Shown here in pieces: positions 7,466 to 17,839 of a DNA stretch of 64,000 nucleotides. The position numbers and the translations under genes were made by a program. The notes below the pieces were generated by a model. It searched no databases, was not told where the DNA came from, and was given only the letters and a program-made list of their open reading frames with translations. How positions within the stretch are numbered: position 1 is the stretch's first letter; the number at the start of each line of letters is the position of its first letter. The stretch comes from Mycobacterium sp. SMC-8 (lineage in GTDB: Bacteria; Actinomycetota; Actinomycetes; Mycobacteriales; Mycobacteriaceae): assembly GCF_025263565.1 (NCBI RefSeq), contig NZ_CP079865.1, forward strand, positions 4,464,001 to 4,528,000, written 5' to 3'.

Positions 7466-10400
7466 ATGCTCTATTCGGCTTTGCCCGAACCCCAAGGTTT
7501 GTACGACCCCGACAACGAGGTGGATTCCTGCGGGGTGGCCATGGTGGCCGACATCCAGGGCCGCCGTTCACACTCGATCGTCGCGGACGGTCTGATCGCG
7601 TTGGAACACCTTGAGCACCGCGGCGCTGCAGGCGCCGAAGCCAGCAGCGGCGACGGTGCCGGCATCCTGATCCAGCTACCCGTCGAGCTGCTGCGTGAGG
7701 TCGCCGACTTCCCGCTGCCAGAACCCGCCGCCGACGGGGCCAACACCTTCGCCGCAGGCATGTGTTTTCTGCCGCAGGACCACAGCGCCCGCGAAAGCGC
7801 CCGCGAGACCGTCGAAGCCATCGCCGCCGACGAGGGCCTCGAGGTGCTCGGCTGGCGCGAGGTGCCCGTCGATCCTGCCGGAGCCGAGCTGGGTTCCACG
7901 GCGGTCAACTGCATGCCGCACATGGCGCAGCTGTTCGTCACCGCGCCCGCCCGTGGCGGGGTCCGGCCGGCCGGGCTCGAACTCGACCGGCTGGTGTATC
8001 CGGTGCGCAAACGCGCTGAACGTGACGGCGTGTACTTTCCGTCACTGTCCAGCCGCACCATGGTCTACAAAGGGATGCTGACCACACTGCAGCTGCCGCA
8101 GTTCTTTTCCGACCTCCGCGACCAACGCTGTGTCAGCGCGATCGCCATCGTGCACAGCCGCTTCTCCACCAACACGTTCCCGTCCTGGCCGCTGGCCCAC
8201 CCGTTCCGCTTCGTCGCCCACAACGGTGAGATCAACACCGTGCGCGGGAACCGCAACCGCATGCACGCCCGCGAAGCCAAGCTCGCCAGCGCCACCATCC
8301 CCGGCGACCTGAGCAGGCTGTCGCCGATCTGCACGCCCGGCGCCTCCGACTCCGCGTCTTTCGACGACGTCCTGGAGCTGCTCCACCTCGGCGGCCGCAG
8401 CCTGCCCCATGCCGTGCTGATGATGATCCCTGAAGCGTGGGAGAACACCACCACGATGGAACCGCCCGAGCGTGCCTTCTGGCAGTTCCACGCATCCCTG
8501 ATGGAGCCTTGGGACGGGCCCGCCTGTGTCACCTTCACCGATGGCACGCTCGTCGGAGCAGTATTGGACCGCAACGGATTACGGCCCGGACGGTGGTGGC
8601 GGACCATCGACGACCGCATCATCCTGGCCAGTGAGGCCGGTGTGCTCGACGTGCCGTCGGCCGAGATCGTCGCCAAGGGCCGGCTGCAGCCCGGCAAGAT
8701 GTTCCTGATCGACACCGCCGCGGGGCGCATCGTCTCCGACGATGAGATCAAAGAAGAACTCGCCGCCGCCGAACCCTACGGCGAATGGCTGCATGCCGGT
8801 CTGCTGGATCTGAAGACGCTGCCCGACCGCGCCCGGGTGCATCCCAACCACGAATCGGTGGTCCGCCGGCAGGTCAGTTTCGGCTACACCGAGGAGGATC
8901 TGCGAATTCTGTTGACCCCGATGGCCGCCTCGGGCGCCGAGCCGCTGGGGTCGATGGGCACCGACACGCCCGCCGCTGTGCTGTCGCAGCGGTCGAAGCT
9001 GCTCTACGACTACTTCGTCGAACTGTTCGCCCAGGTGACCAACCCGCCGCTGGACGCGATCCGCGAGGAGATCGTGACATCGATGGCCCGAGTGATGGGG
9101 CCCGAGCAGAACCTGCTGGAACCGTCGGCAGCGTCCTGCCGCCAGATCCGGCTCAGCTGGCCGGTTCTGGACAACGACGAGCTCAACAAGATCGTCCACA
9201 TCAACGACGACGGTGAACATCCCGGCCTGCGCACCGCGGTGCTGCGGGCGCTCTACGACGTCGAACGCGGCGGTGAGGGGCTGGCCGACGCGCTGGAGGA
9301 CCTGCGCCTGCGCGCCAGCGACGCCATCGCCAAGGGCGCACGCACACTGGTGATTTCAGACCGGGACTCCGACCACACCAAGGCGCCGATCCCGTCGCTG
9401 CTGGCGGTGTCGGCCGTGCACCACCACCTTGTGCGCACCAAGGAACGCACCACCGTCGCGCTGGTCGTCGAGACCGGTGACGCCCGCGAGGTCCATCACA
9501 TCGCGATGCTGATCGGCTTCGGCGCGGCCGCGGTCAACCCGTATCTGGCGTTCGAGTCCATCGAGGATCTCATCCGCGAAGGTGAGCTCACCGGGATCGA
9601 ACCGGTCACCGCGGTGCGCAACTATCTCAAAGCGCTCGGCAAGGGTGTGATGAAGGTGATGAGCAAGATGGGCATCTCGACGGTCGCCTCCTATACCGCC
9701 GCACAGGCGTTCGAAGCCATCGGTATCGACAAGAACGTCATCGACGAGTACTTCACCGGCACGCCCACCCAGCTCGGCGGCGTCGGTCTCGACGTCATCG
9801 CCGAGGAGGTGAAGCTGCGGCACCGCCGCGCCTACCCGGAGAACCCGACCGAGCGGGTGCACCGGCGGTTGGAGGTCGGCGGTGAGTACGCGTTCCGCCG
9901 CGAGGGCGAGCTGCATCTGTTCAGCCCGGAAGTGGTTTTCCTGCTTCAGCATTCGACGCGCACCGGCCGCTACGAGGTGTTCGAGAAGTACTCCGCCGAG
10001 GTAGACCGGCTGGCCCGCGAGGGGGGAGCACTGCGCGGCCTGTTCGAATTCAAGAAGGGGATGCGGCCCGAGGTCCCGCTCGAAGAGGTGGAATCCGTCG
10101 ACTCCATCGTCACCCGCTTCAACACCGGTGCGATGAGCTACGGGTCGATCTCGGCCGAGGCCCACGAGACGATGGCCGTGGCGATGAACAACCTCGGTGG
10201 CCGGTCCAATTCCGGCGAGGGCGGCGAGGACGCCGAGAGGCTCTACGACCCGAACCGGCGCAGTGCCGTCAAGCAGGTCGCATCGGGCCGGTTCGGTGTC
10301 ACCAGCGACTACCTGGTCAACGCGACCGACATCCAGATAAAGATGGCGCAGGGTGCCAAACCCGGTGAGGGCGGCCAGCTTCCGGGATACAAGGTGTATC

Positions 10401-12022
10401 CGAACATCGCCAAGACCCGGCACTCGACGCCCGGCGTGGGGCTGATCTCCCCGCCGCCGCACCACGACATCTACTCGATCGAGGACCTTGCGCAGCTGAT
10501 CCACGACCTCAAGAACGCCAACGCCGACGCGCGCATCCACGTCAAGCTGGTGAGCTCGGTCGGCGTCGGGACGGTCGCCGCCGGTGTGTCCAAGGCGCAC
10601 GCGGACGTGGTGCTGATCTCCGGCTACGACGGCGGCACCGGTGCTGCGCCGTTGACCAGCCTCAAACACGCCGGTGCGCCTTGGGAGATCGGCTTGGCCG
10701 ACACTCAGCAGACCCTGATGCTCAACGGTCTGCGCGACCGCATCACCGTCCAGTGCGACGGCGGCATGCGCACCGCCCGCGACGTCATGGTCGCGATGCT
10801 GCTCGGCGCCGAGGAGTACGGGTTCGCCACCGCGCCGTTGGTGGTGTCGGGATGCATCATGATGCGGGTCTGCCACCTCGACACCTGCCCGGTCGGGGTC
10901 GCGACGCAGAACCCCGAACTACGGAAGCGATATACCGGCAAGCCCGAATTCGTGGAGAACTTCTTCCGGTTCATCGCCGAGGACATCCGTCGGTATCTGG
11001 CCGAGCTCGGTTTCCGCAGTGTCGACGAGGCGGTCGGGCACGCCGAGATGCTCGACACCGCCGAAGGCGTCGCCCACTGGAAGAGCAAGGGTTTGGACCT
11101 GTCGCCGATCTTCGCGGTGCCCGCCGACGCTCACACCGGCCGGCCCGCCGCCCGGCGCCGGGTCCGCGACCAGTACCACGCACTCGATCAGGCCCTGGAC
11201 CAGACCCTGATCCAACTGGCCGAAGGCGCCCTCGAGGACGCGCACCCGGTGCGCCTGGAATTGCCCGTCCGCAACGTCAACCGGACCGTCGGAACCCTGC
11301 TGGGCAGCGAGATCACCCGACGTTACGGTGCCCAGGGACTGCCCGAGGACACCGTGCACATCACCCTGACCGGGTCCGCGGGACAGTCCCTGGGCGCGTT
11401 CCTGCCGCCCGGGGTCACACTGGAGCTCGTCGGGGACGCCAACGACTACGTCGGCAAAGGTCTTTCGGGCGGCAAGATCATCGTCAAACCGCAGGACGAC
11501 GTGCTGTTCCTGCCGGAGGACAACGTGATCGCCGGCAACACGCTGCTGTTCGGGGCGACGTCCGGTGAGCTGTACCTGCGCGGCCGGGTGGGGGAGCGCT
11601 TCGCGGCACGGAACTCGGGTGCGCTGACCGTCGTCGAGGGCGTCGGCGACCACGCCTGCGAGTACATGACCGGCGGCCGGGTGGTGGTGCTGGGCAAGGT
11701 GGGCCGCAACATGGCGGCGGGCATGTCGGGCGGCATTGCGTTCGTGCTCGGCCTCGACCCGAAGCGGGTCAACACCGACATGGTGGAGCTGCAGCGGCTC
11801 GAACCGGAGGATCTCGCGTGGCTGCACGATGTCGTCAACCGGCACGCGCGGTACACCGGCAGCGCCGTCGCGACCTCGTTGCTGTCCGATTGGCCCAGGC
11901 GCAGCGCCCAATTCACCAAGATCATGCCGCGCGATTATCAGCGCGTGCTGCAAGCGACCCGGATGGCGAAGGCCGAGGGTCGCGATGTCGACTCTGCGAT
12001 CATGGAGGCCAGCCGTGGCTGA
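7466..12022 (+). CDS. gltB: Glutamate synthase (NADPH/ferredoxin) large subunit
   Basis: GltB hydrolyses glutamine and transfers the ammonia to 2-oxoglutarate to make glutamate. The 1,518-residue protein has the class II amidotransferase domain with nucleophile Cys22 in DSCGVAM after a short propeptide, a central domain, and an FMN barrel containing [12 protein letters not shown] and [17 protein letters not shown]. The 3Fe-4S cysteines are in [12 protein letters not shown] near residues 1130-1142. The C-terminal glycine-rich beta-helix carries GANDYVG-type repeats ([14 protein letters not shown]). ATG 7466 was chosen because GGAGG lies nine bases upstream and the propeptide length fits; GTG 7460 is an alternative. 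It overlaps gltD by eight bases. In M. tuberculosis gltBD lies elsewhere (Rv3859c-Rv3858c), so this is probably an additional or relocated copy. Confidence 0.97.
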   Translation: MLYSALPEPQGLYDPDNEVDSCGVAMVADIQGRRSHSIVADGLIALEHLEHRGAAGAEASSGDGAGILIQLPVELLREVADFPLPEPAADGANTFAAGMCFLPQDHSARESARETVEAIAADEGLEVLGWREVPVDPAGAELGSTAVNCMPHMAQLFVTAPARGGVRPAGLELDRLVYPVRKRAERDGVYFPSLSSRTMVYKGMLTTLQLPQFFSDLRDQRCVSAIAIVHSRFSTNTFPSWPLAHPFRFVAHNGEINTVRGNRNRMHAREAKLASATIPGDLSRLSPICTPGASDSASFDDVLELLHLGGRSLPHAVLMMIPEAWENTTTMEPPERAFWQFHASLMEPWDGPACVTFTDGTLVGAVLDRNGLRPGRWWRTIDDRIILASEAGVLDVPSAEIVAKGRLQPGKMFLIDTAAGRIVSDDEIKEELAAAEPYGEWLHAGLLDLKTLPDRARVHPNHESVVRRQVSFGYTEEDLRILLTPMAASGAEPLGSMGTDTPAAVLSQRSKLLYDYFVELFAQVTNPPLDAIREEIVTSMARVMGPEQNLLEPSAASCRQIRLSWPVLDNDELNKIVHINDDGEHPGLRTAVLRALYDVERGGEGLADALEDLRLRASDAIAKGARTLVISDRDSDHTKAPIPSLLAVSAVHHHLVRTKERTTVALVVETGDAREVHHIAMLIGFGAAAVNPYLAFESIEDLIREGELTGIEPVTAVRNYLKALGKGVMKVMSKMGISTVASYTAAQAFEAIGIDKNVIDEYFTGTPTQLGGVGLDVIAEEVKLRHRRAYPENPTERVHRRLEVGGEYAFRREGELHLFSPEVVFLLQHSTRTGRYEVFEKYSAEVDRLAREGGALRGLFEFKKGMRPEVPLEEVESVDSIVTRFNTGAMSYGSISAEAHETMAVAMNNLGGRSNSGEGGEDAERLYDPNRRSAVKQVASGRFGVTSDYLVNATDIQIKMAQGAKPGEGGQLPGYKVYPNIAKTRHSTPGVGLISPPPHHDIYSIEDLAQLIHDLKNANADARIHVKLVSSVGVGTVAAGVSKAHADVVLISGYDGGTGAAPLTSLKHAGAPWEIGLADTQQTLMLNGLRDRITVQCDGGMRTARDVMVAMLLGAEEYGFATAPLVVSGCIMMRVCHLDTCPVGVATQNPELRKRYTGKPEFVENFFRFIAEDIRRYLAELGFRSVDEAVGHAEMLDTAEGVAHWKSKGLDLSPIFAVPADAHTGRPAARRRVRDQYHALDQALDQTLIQLAEGALEDAHPVRLELPVRNVNRTVGTLLGSEITRRYGAQGLPEDTVHITLTGSAGQSLGAFLPPGVTLELVGDANDYVGKGLSGGKIIVKPQDDVLFLPEDNVIAGNTLLFGATSGELYLRGRVGERFAARNSGALTVVEGVGDHACEYMTGGRVVVLGKVGRNMAAGMSGGIAFVLGLDPKRVNTDMVELQRLEPEDLAWLHDVVNRHARYTGSAVATSLLSDWPRRSAQFTKIMPRDYQRVLQATRMAKAEGRDVDSAIMEASRG

Positions 12023-13523
12023 TCCGCACGGATTTCTCGAAGTCGCCAAGGTGGAGGCCGCCAAGCGGCCGGTCGACGAACGGGTCGGGGACTGGCGCGA
12101 GGTCTACGAACGTCAGGATCCGCACCAGCGCGCCGGCGAGGTGTCCCAGCAGGCCCGGCGCTGCATGGACTGCGGAATTCCGTTCTGCCACTCCGGAACT
12201 GCCGGCTGTCCGCTCGGGAACCTGATCCCCGAGTGGAACGACCTGGTGCGCCGCGGCCGGTGGGACGCAGCCAGCGACCGGCTGCATGCGACCAACAACT
12301 TCCCGGAGTTCACCGGCCGGCTGTGTCCGGCTCCGTGCGAGGCCGCCTGCGTGCTGTCGATATCCGAGGAGCACACCGGCGGCAGCGTCACGATCAAACG
12401 CATCGAGCAGACCATCGCCGACCAGGCCTGGATGGACGGCATGGTCGAGCCTCAACCCGCGGCGATCTCCACCGGAAAGAAGGTGGCGGTCGTCGGGTCC
12501 GGTCCGGCCGGACTGGCTGCCGCACAACAGCTCACCCGGGCCGGTCACGACGTCACCGTGTACGAGCGCGACGACCGCATCGGCGGGTTGATGCGCTACG
12601 GCATCCCCGAATACAAGCTGGAGAAGTCCACGCTGAACCAACGGCTGGCCCAGATGCGCGCGGAGGGGACCCGTTTCGTCACCGAATGCGAAGTGGGAGT
12701 GGACCTTCCGGTGGAACAGCTGAGGGCCCAGCATGACGCTGTCGTGCTCGCGGTCGGCGCGCTGCGGGCCCGGGACAACGACGTCGAGGGGCGCGGCCTC
12801 CACGGTGTGCATCTGGCGATGGAGCACCTGGTCCCGGCCAACCGGGAGTGTGAGGGCGACGGACCGAGCCAGATCAGCGCCGAGGGCAGGCATGTGGTCA
12901 TCATCGGCGGCGGTGACACCGGGGCCGATTGCCTCGGCACCGCGCATCGGCAGGGCGCCACGTCGGTGACTCAGCTGGACTACAACCCCGAACCGCCCGA
13001 GTATCGCGACGAGTCGCGGTCGCCGTGGCCGACGTGGCCGATCGTGCTGCGCACCCGGTTGTCTCCGGCGCATGCCGAGGGCGGGCACCGGCGCTACGAG
13101 GTGGCGGTGCAGCGGTTCCTCGGCGACGATCGCGGCAACCTGCGAGCGATCGAGATCGCCGAGGTGAAGGTCGAGCGCGACGAGACGGGACGCCGGCACA
13201 TCGTTCCGGTCGGCGACGCCTTGGAGATACCGTGCGACCTCGCGTTGCTGGCCATCGGGTTCGACGGGGTCGAGCGCATGACGCTGCTCGACGAACTCGG
13301 TCTGTCGCTGAACCGGCGCGGCACCCTCTCGTGCGGATCGGACTGGCAGACCGACGCACCCGGGGTGTTCGTCTGCGGCGACGCCCATCGCGGCGCGTCG
13401 CTGATCGTGTGGGCGATCGCCGAAGGTCGCAGTGCGGCGCACGCCGTGGACGCCTATCTGATGGGTGACTCGGATCTCCCGGCGCCGGTCCGGCCCGGTG
13501 CGCTGCCGCTGGCCGTCATCTGA
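12015..13523 (+). CDS. gltD: Glutamate synthase small subunit
   Basis: GltD takes electrons from NADPH through FAD and two iron-sulfur clusters and passes them to GltB. The N-terminal cluster cysteines are visible ([27 protein letters not shown]). They are followed by the FAD-binding [13 protein letters not shown], the NADPH-binding [11 protein letters not shown], and a C-terminal FAD motif [18 protein letters not shown]. The 502-residue length is typical. The GTG at 12015 overlaps the gltB stop by eight bases, with GGAGG at 12004-12008 inside gltB as its ribosome-binding site. Confidence 0.96.
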   Translation: MADPHGFLEVAKVEAAKRPVDERVGDWREVYERQDPHQRAGEVSQQARRCMDCGIPFCHSGTAGCPLGNLIPEWNDLVRRGRWDAASDRLHATNNFPEFTGRLCPAPCEAACVLSISEEHTGGSVTIKRIEQTIADQAWMDGMVEPQPAAISTGKKVAVVGSGPAGLAAAQQLTRAGHDVTVYERDDRIGGLMRYGIPEYKLEKSTLNQRLAQMRAEGTRFVTECEVGVDLPVEQLRAQHDAVVLAVGALRARDNDVEGRGLHGVHLAMEHLVPANRECEGDGPSQISAEGRHVVIIGGGDTGADCLGTAHRQGATSVTQLDYNPEPPEYRDESRSPWPTWPIVLRTRLSPAHAEGGHRRYEVAVQRFLGDDRGNLRAIEIAEVKVERDETGRRHIVPVGDALEIPCDLALLAIGFDGVERMTLLDELGLSLNRRGTLSCGSDWQTDAPGVFVCGDAHRGASLIVWAIAEGRSAAHAVDAYLMGDSDLPAPVRPGALPLAVI

Positions 13524-13550
13524 ATCGATCAACGACTATGCTCGGTAGCC

Positions 13551-14969
13551 GTGAATAGACGCGGGAAGATCGTCTGTACGTTGGGTCCGGCCACCGCCTC
13601 CGACGAGGCCGTCAGGCAACTCGTCGAGTCCGGGATGGACGTCGCCCGGCTCAATTTCAGCCACGGTGAGTACTCCGATCACGAAGCGAACTACAAGCGT
13701 GTCCGTGCCGCGTCCGACGCCACCGGGCGGGCCGTCGGAATCCTCGCCGACCTGCAGGGGCCGAAGATCCGGCTCGGCAGGTTCGCCGACGGACCCACCG
13801 TGTGGGCCAACGGCGAGACCGTCCGGATCACCACCGAGGACTTCCTCGGCAACCACGACCGGGTCTCCACCACCTACAAGCGGCTGGCCCAGGACGCCCG
13901 CCCCGGCGACCGGGTCCTCGTCGACGACGGCAACGTCGGTCTGGTCGTCGAGCACATCGACGGCACCGACGTGGTCTGCACCGTCACCGAGGGCGGCAAA
14001 GTCAGCAACAACAAGGGCATGTCCCTGCCCGGCATGAACGTCTCGGCGCCCGCGCTGTCGGAGAAGGACATCGACGATCTCGAGTTCGCGCTGCGCCTGG
14101 GCGTCGACCTGGTCGCGCTGTCGTTCGTGCGCTCGCCCGCCGACGTCGAACTGGTCCACGAGGTGATGGACCGTGTCGGCCGGCGGGTCCCGGTGATCGC
14201 GAAACTGGAGAAGCCCGAGGCCATCGACAACCTCGAAGCCATCGTGCTGGCGTTCGACGCGATCATGGTCGCCCGCGGTGACCTCGGCGTGGAGCTGCCG
14301 CTGGAGGAAGTTCCGCTGGTCCAGAAGCGCGCGATCCAGATGGCGAGGGAGAACGCCAAACCCGTCATCGTGGCCACGCAGATGCTGGAGTCGATGATCG
14401 AGAACTCACGGCCCACCCGGGCGGAGGCGTCCGACGTCGCCAACGCGGTGCTCGACGGCGCCGACGCGGTGATGCTGTCGGGGGAGACCTCGGTGGGTAA
14501 GTTCCCGTTCGAGACGGTGCGCACCATGGCGCGCATCATCTCCGCGGTCGAGGAGAACTCGGTGGCGGCGCCGCCGCTGACCCACGTGCCCCGCACCAAG
14601 CGAGGGGTGATCTCCTACGCCGCGCGCGACATCGGTGAACGCCTGGACGCGAAGGCACTCGTCGCCTTCACCCAGTCCGGCGACACCGTGCGCCGGCTGG
14701 CCCGGCTGCACACGCCGCTGCCGGTGCTGGCGTTCACCGCGCTGCCCGAGGTGCGCAGCCAGTTGGCGCTGACCTGGGGCACCGAGACGTTCATCGTCCC
14801 GCACATCGACACCACCGACGGAATGATCCGCCAGGTCGACCAGTCGATGCTCAACCTCGGCCGCTACAAGCGGGGCGACCTGGTGGTCATCGTCGCGGGT
14901 GCGCCGCCCGGCACAGTAGGCTCCACGAATCTGATCCACGTCCACCGCATCGGGGAGGACGACGTCTAG
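13551..14969 (+). CDS. pykA: Pyruvate kinase
   Basis: Pyruvate kinase makes pyruvate and ATP from phosphoenolpyruvate and ADP, the last step of glycolysis. Its 472 residues include KIVCTLGPAT, MDVARLNFSHG, the catalytic AKLEKPEAIDN, the metal-binding MVARGDLGVELPLEEV, and ATQMLESMI followed by the C-terminal allosteric domain. It starts at GTG 13551, 27 bases after gltD. The order pykA-tesB matches other mycobacteria, with gltBD set in front here. Confidence 0.97.
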   Translation: MNRRGKIVCTLGPATASDEAVRQLVESGMDVARLNFSHGEYSDHEANYKRVRAASDATGRAVGILADLQGPKIRLGRFADGPTVWANGETVRITTEDFLGNHDRVSTTYKRLAQDARPGDRVLVDDGNVGLVVEHIDGTDVVCTVTEGGKVSNNKGMSLPGMNVSAPALSEKDIDDLEFALRLGVDLVALSFVRSPADVELVHEVMDRVGRRVPVIAKLEKPEAIDNLEAIVLAFDAIMVARGDLGVELPLEEVPLVQKRAIQMARENAKPVIVATQMLESMIENSRPTRAEASDVANAVLDGADAVMLSGETSVGKFPFETVRTMARIISAVEENSVAAPPLTHVPRTKRGVISYAARDIGERLDAKALVAFTQSGDTVRRLARLHTPLPVLAFTALPEVRSQLALTWGTETFIVPHIDTTDGMIRQVDQSMLNLGRYKRGDLVVIVAGAPPGTVGSTNLIHVHRIGEDDV

Positions 14970-14986
14970 CCGCCGAGGGAGTGTCT

Positions 14987-15868
14987 GTGTCGCCACATGC
15001 CGACTTCGAGGAGCTGCTGGCGATACTCCACCTGGACCGGCTTGATGACGACACCTTCGTCGGCGTCCACCCGAGCAAGAACCCGGTCCGAACCTTCGGC
15101 GGGCAGATGATGGCGCAGGCGTTCGTGGCCGCCAGCCGCAGCCTGAACCATCCCACGCCCCCGAGCGCGCTGTCGGTGCACTTCATCGCTGGTGGTGATC
15201 CGGAGCAGGATCTGGAGTTCCGGGTGGTGCGGTTGCGCGACGAGCGGCGTTTCGCAAACCGCCGCGTCGACGTGATGCAGAAGGGCGAGCTGCTGACCAC
15301 CGCGATGGTGTCCTACCTGGCCGGCGGAAAGGGTCTCGAACACGGCGTGGAGCCGCCGCCACCGACCGACCCGCTGTCGGTGCCGCCCATCGACGATCTG
15401 TTGCGCGGTTACGAGCAGGTGGTTCCGCATTTCGCCAACGCGTTGCGTCCCATCGAATGGCGGTACACCAACGACCCCGCCTGGATCATGCGGGACAAGG
15501 GTGACAAGCTCACCCACAACCGGGTGTGGATGAAGGCCCAGGGGGTACTGCCCGACGACCCCGTGCTGCACGCCGCGGCGATGGTGTACTCATCCGACAC
15601 CACGGTGCTCGACTCGATCATCACCACCCACGGATTGTCGTGGGGACACGACCGGATCTTCGCGGTCACCACCAACCATTCGGTGTGGTTTCACCGGCCG
15701 GTGCGGTTCGACGACTGGGTGCTGTACTCGACGACCTCCCCGGTGGCCGCGGAGTCCCGGGGGCTGGGCAGCGGCCACTTCTTCGACCGTTCGGGTCAGC
15801 CGCTGGCCACGGTCGTGCAGGAAGGCATTGTCAAGTACTTCCCCGGGCGGGCTACGGCGTCGGAGTGA
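14987..15868 (+). CDS. tesB: Acyl-CoA thioesterase II (TesB1-like)
   Basis: This double-hotdog thioesterase hydrolyses acyl-CoA to free acid and CoA. Diagnostic segments are HPSKNPVRTFGGQMMAQAF, SVHFIAGGD, ANRRVDVMQKGELL, and a C-terminal half with MVYSSDTTVLDSIITTHGLSW and NHSVWFHRPVRFDDWVLYS. The GTG at 14987 is six bases after GAGGGA; GTG 14981 is a possible earlier start. It corresponds to Rv1618. Its last 17 bases overlap the convergent DUF4190 gene. Confidence 0.93.
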   Translation: MSPHADFEELLAILHLDRLDDDTFVGVHPSKNPVRTFGGQMMAQAFVAASRSLNHPTPPSALSVHFIAGGDPEQDLEFRVVRLRDERRFANRRVDVMQKGELLTTAMVSYLAGGKGLEHGVEPPPPTDPLSVPPIDDLLRGYEQVVPHFANALRPIEWRYTNDPAWIMRDKGDKLTHNRVWMKAQGVLPDDPVLHAAAMVYSSDTTVLDSIITTHGLSWGHDRIFAVTTNHSVWFHRPVRFDDWVLYSTTSPVAAESRGLGSGHFFDRSGQPLATVVQEGIVKYFPGRATASE

Positions 15869-16358
15869 CGGTGACGGAGAAGGACTCCTCGACCCGCTCG
15901 GTGAACTCGTCGGCACACCGCTGCACGGCCTCCTGATCGGACCCGGCCCGCTGCAGGCAGTCGACGTAGTCGCCGCCACCGAGGTCGTTGAACAGCGCGA
16001 CCCCCAACGTCGCATAGATCACGACCAGGACGAGCCCGGCGACGATCGACACGGCGCCCAGCACGATGCCGGCCAGGGCGACGCCGCCGTTGGTGGCCTC
16101 ACCTCGCTTGACCCGGCCCCGGGCGACGAAGCCGAGCACGATCGCAGCGATGCCGAGCAGCACGCCGCCGGCGACCGTCCAGCACAGCAGCAGACCGACG
16201 ATGGCCAGCACCAGCGCCGCGGTGCCCAGACCGTTCTTCGGGGCCGCCGGCGTCGGCGGGTACCCGCCGTATCCGCCATAGCCGCCGTACCCACCGTAGG
16301 GCTGCGGCGGATAGCCGCCGGGGTAGCTGCCGGGCGGAGGAGGCGGCGGTTCGCTCAT
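15852..16358 (-). CDS. DUF4190 membrane protein with Pro/Gly/Tyr-rich N-terminus
   Basis: The 168-residue protein starts with a proline run and GGYGGYGGY repeats (residues 5-40). It then has two membrane helices of the DUF4190 type (GLGTAALVLAIVGLLLCW and VALAGIVLGAVSIVAGLVLV) and ends in an extracytoplasmic segment with two cysteines (DCLQRAGSD, RCADEF). Its ATG overlaps the cydC stop (ATGA), so it is the last gene of the cyd transcription unit. A role in bd-oxidase assembly is only suggested by position. Confidence 0.8.
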   Translation of the reverse strand: MSEPPPPPPGSYPGGYPPQPYGGYGGYGGYGGYPPTPAAPKNGLGTAALVLAIVGLLLCWTVAGGVLLGIAAIVLGFVARGRVKRGEATNGGVALAGIVLGAVSIVAGLVLVVIYATLGVALFNDLGGGDYVDCLQRAGSDQEAVQRCADEFTERVEESFSVTVTPTP

Positions 16359-17839
16359 GCCGGTGAGATTACCGTCACAGGGACGTCCCGGGGCAGATGA
16401 TGAGTGGCGACGACGACCGTGCGGCCGGAGTCGAACATCGCCCCCGGCGTGAGGATGTCGGTCAGCATCCGGTCGGCGTCGGCCGCGTCGAGGTGCTCGG
16501 TCGGTTCGTCGAGAAGGATCGTCGGGGCGGTGGACACCAGCGCTCGGGCAAGCAGCAACCGCCGGCGCTGCCCGGCCGAGACCGCGGCGGCGCCGCCGAC
16601 GAGTACTGTCGACAGCCCCTCAGGCAACCCGTCGAGCCACGCACTCAAACCGACGCGCCGCAACGCATCCCGCAGCTCATCGTCGGTCGCGTCCCCGCGT
16701 GCCACGAGCAGGTTGTCGCGCACCGTGGTGGAGAACAGGTGGGCATCTTCGGCGAAGAACACCCCCGGTGTCTGCATCAGCAGGGTGGTCTTGCCGCTGC
16801 CGCTCGGCCCGACCACCGCGACGCGCTCGCCGGGCTTCAGGCGCAACGGGGCGACGACGGGCCTGCTGCGGTCGCCGTCTGCGGGTTCGGTGAGAGCGAG
16901 CAGACGCCGGGCGGCGATGCGCCCCCGGGTCAACGCCACGGCGGCGCCCGGCAACGCTGCGGTCGCCTCGAACGCCGCCAACGGCACCAGCATCAGGATC
17001 GCGAGGGTGGTGGGCGCGACGGTGCCCGCCAATGAGATTCCGGCGAACAGAGCCCCCAGCACGCTGACCCCGACGGCGGCGGTCGGTGCGGCCGCGGCGA
17101 CGGCCGCCGGTGCCGCGGCCCGGTCGACCGCCCGGCCCCAGCGGCGCTGTTCGGCGCCCGCCTCGGCGATCACGTCGGCGAGTCGGCCGCTGACCCGCAG
17201 TTCGGGGGCGTGTTCGAGGGCCAGCATCACCGCGTTGTCGCGCTGTGAATGATGTTCGGTGGCAACGCTTTCCGCAGCTGAAGCGGCGCGGGCGGCCAGT
17301 GCCGGCGCCACCGCGCCAGCGATGAGGAGGCAGACCGTCAGCACCGCGGCCGTCGCCGGCGAGATGACGGCGATCACCGCGACGGCGGCCGCCCCCAGAA
17401 CGGTGGCGACGCCGATCGGGACGACAGCCCGCACCACGACGTCGGACATCTCGTCCACCCCCGCACCGACGCGGGACACCAGTTCGCCGCTGCTGCGCCG
17501 CATCACGACGTTCTCCGAGCCGTCGGCCAGCCTGGTGAACAACCGTGCCCGGGCGGTGCCTGCCGCCCGCAGCGCGGTGTCGTGTGAGGCCAGCCGCTCG
17601 CAGTACCCCAGCACGCCGCGCGAGATGCCCAGGGCCCTCACGGTGACCGCGGCGACGGTCAGGTGCAGCACCGGCGGCATCTCCCAGGCCCGGGTGATCA
17701 GCCACGCCGACACCGCGGTCAACGCCAGCGCGCTGCCGAGTGACAAGGCCCCCAGCAGCACGGCCAGCGCGATTCGTGGCGCCCGCGGGGCCAGCAGAGG
17801 CCACGCCTGGACGAGGGGGTCAGGACCGGACACGGTCAC
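16355..17839 (-). CDS. cydC: CydC-type ABC transporter subunit with shortened ATPase domain
   Basis: CydDC is an inner-membrane heterodimer that exports thiols or handles haem and is needed to assemble cytochrome bd. This subunit has an N-terminal six-helix region and a C-terminal ATPase with Walker A GPSGSGKTT, degenerate signature VSAGQRRRLLLARAL and Walker B TILLDEPTEHLD. The Walker A lysine (codon 16790-16792) and the Q-loop-position residue in FFAEDAHLF (codon 16748-16750) are only 14 residues apart, against 42 in CydD of this window. About 28 residues of the core fold are therefore absent, without a frameshift. The GTG at 17839 overlaps cydD by 20 bases; GTG 17833 is also possible. ATP hydrolysis by this subunit is doubtful. 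Confidence 0.88.
   Translation of the reverse strand: MTVSGPDPLVQAWPLLAPRAPRIALAVLLGALSLGSALALTAVSAWLITRAWEMPPVLHLTVAAVTVRALGISRGVLGYCERLASHDTALRAAGTARARLFTRLADGSENVVMRRSSGELVSRVGAGVDEMSDVVVRAVVPIGVATVLGAAAVAVIAVISPATAAVLTVCLLIAGAVAPALAARAASAAESVATEHHSQRDNAVMLALEHAPELRVSGRLADVIAEAGAEQRRWGRAVDRAAAPAAVAAAAPTAAVGVSVLGALFAGISLAGTVAPTTLAILMLVPLAAFEATAALPGAAVALTRGRIAARRLLALTEPADGDRSRPVVAPLRLKPGERVAVVGPSGSGKTTLLMQTPGVFFAEDAHLFSTTVRDNLLVARGDATDDELRDALRRVGLSAWLDGLPEGLSTVLVGGAAAVSAGQRRRLLLARALVSTAPTILLDEPTEHLDAADADRMLTDILTPGAMFDSGRTVVVATHHLPRDVPVTVISPA

Noticed and set aside
9356..10876. A 506-residue minus-strand open frame opposite gltB.
   Set aside because: Long antisense frames are expected in high-GC genes; gltB has full family motifs in the sense frame.
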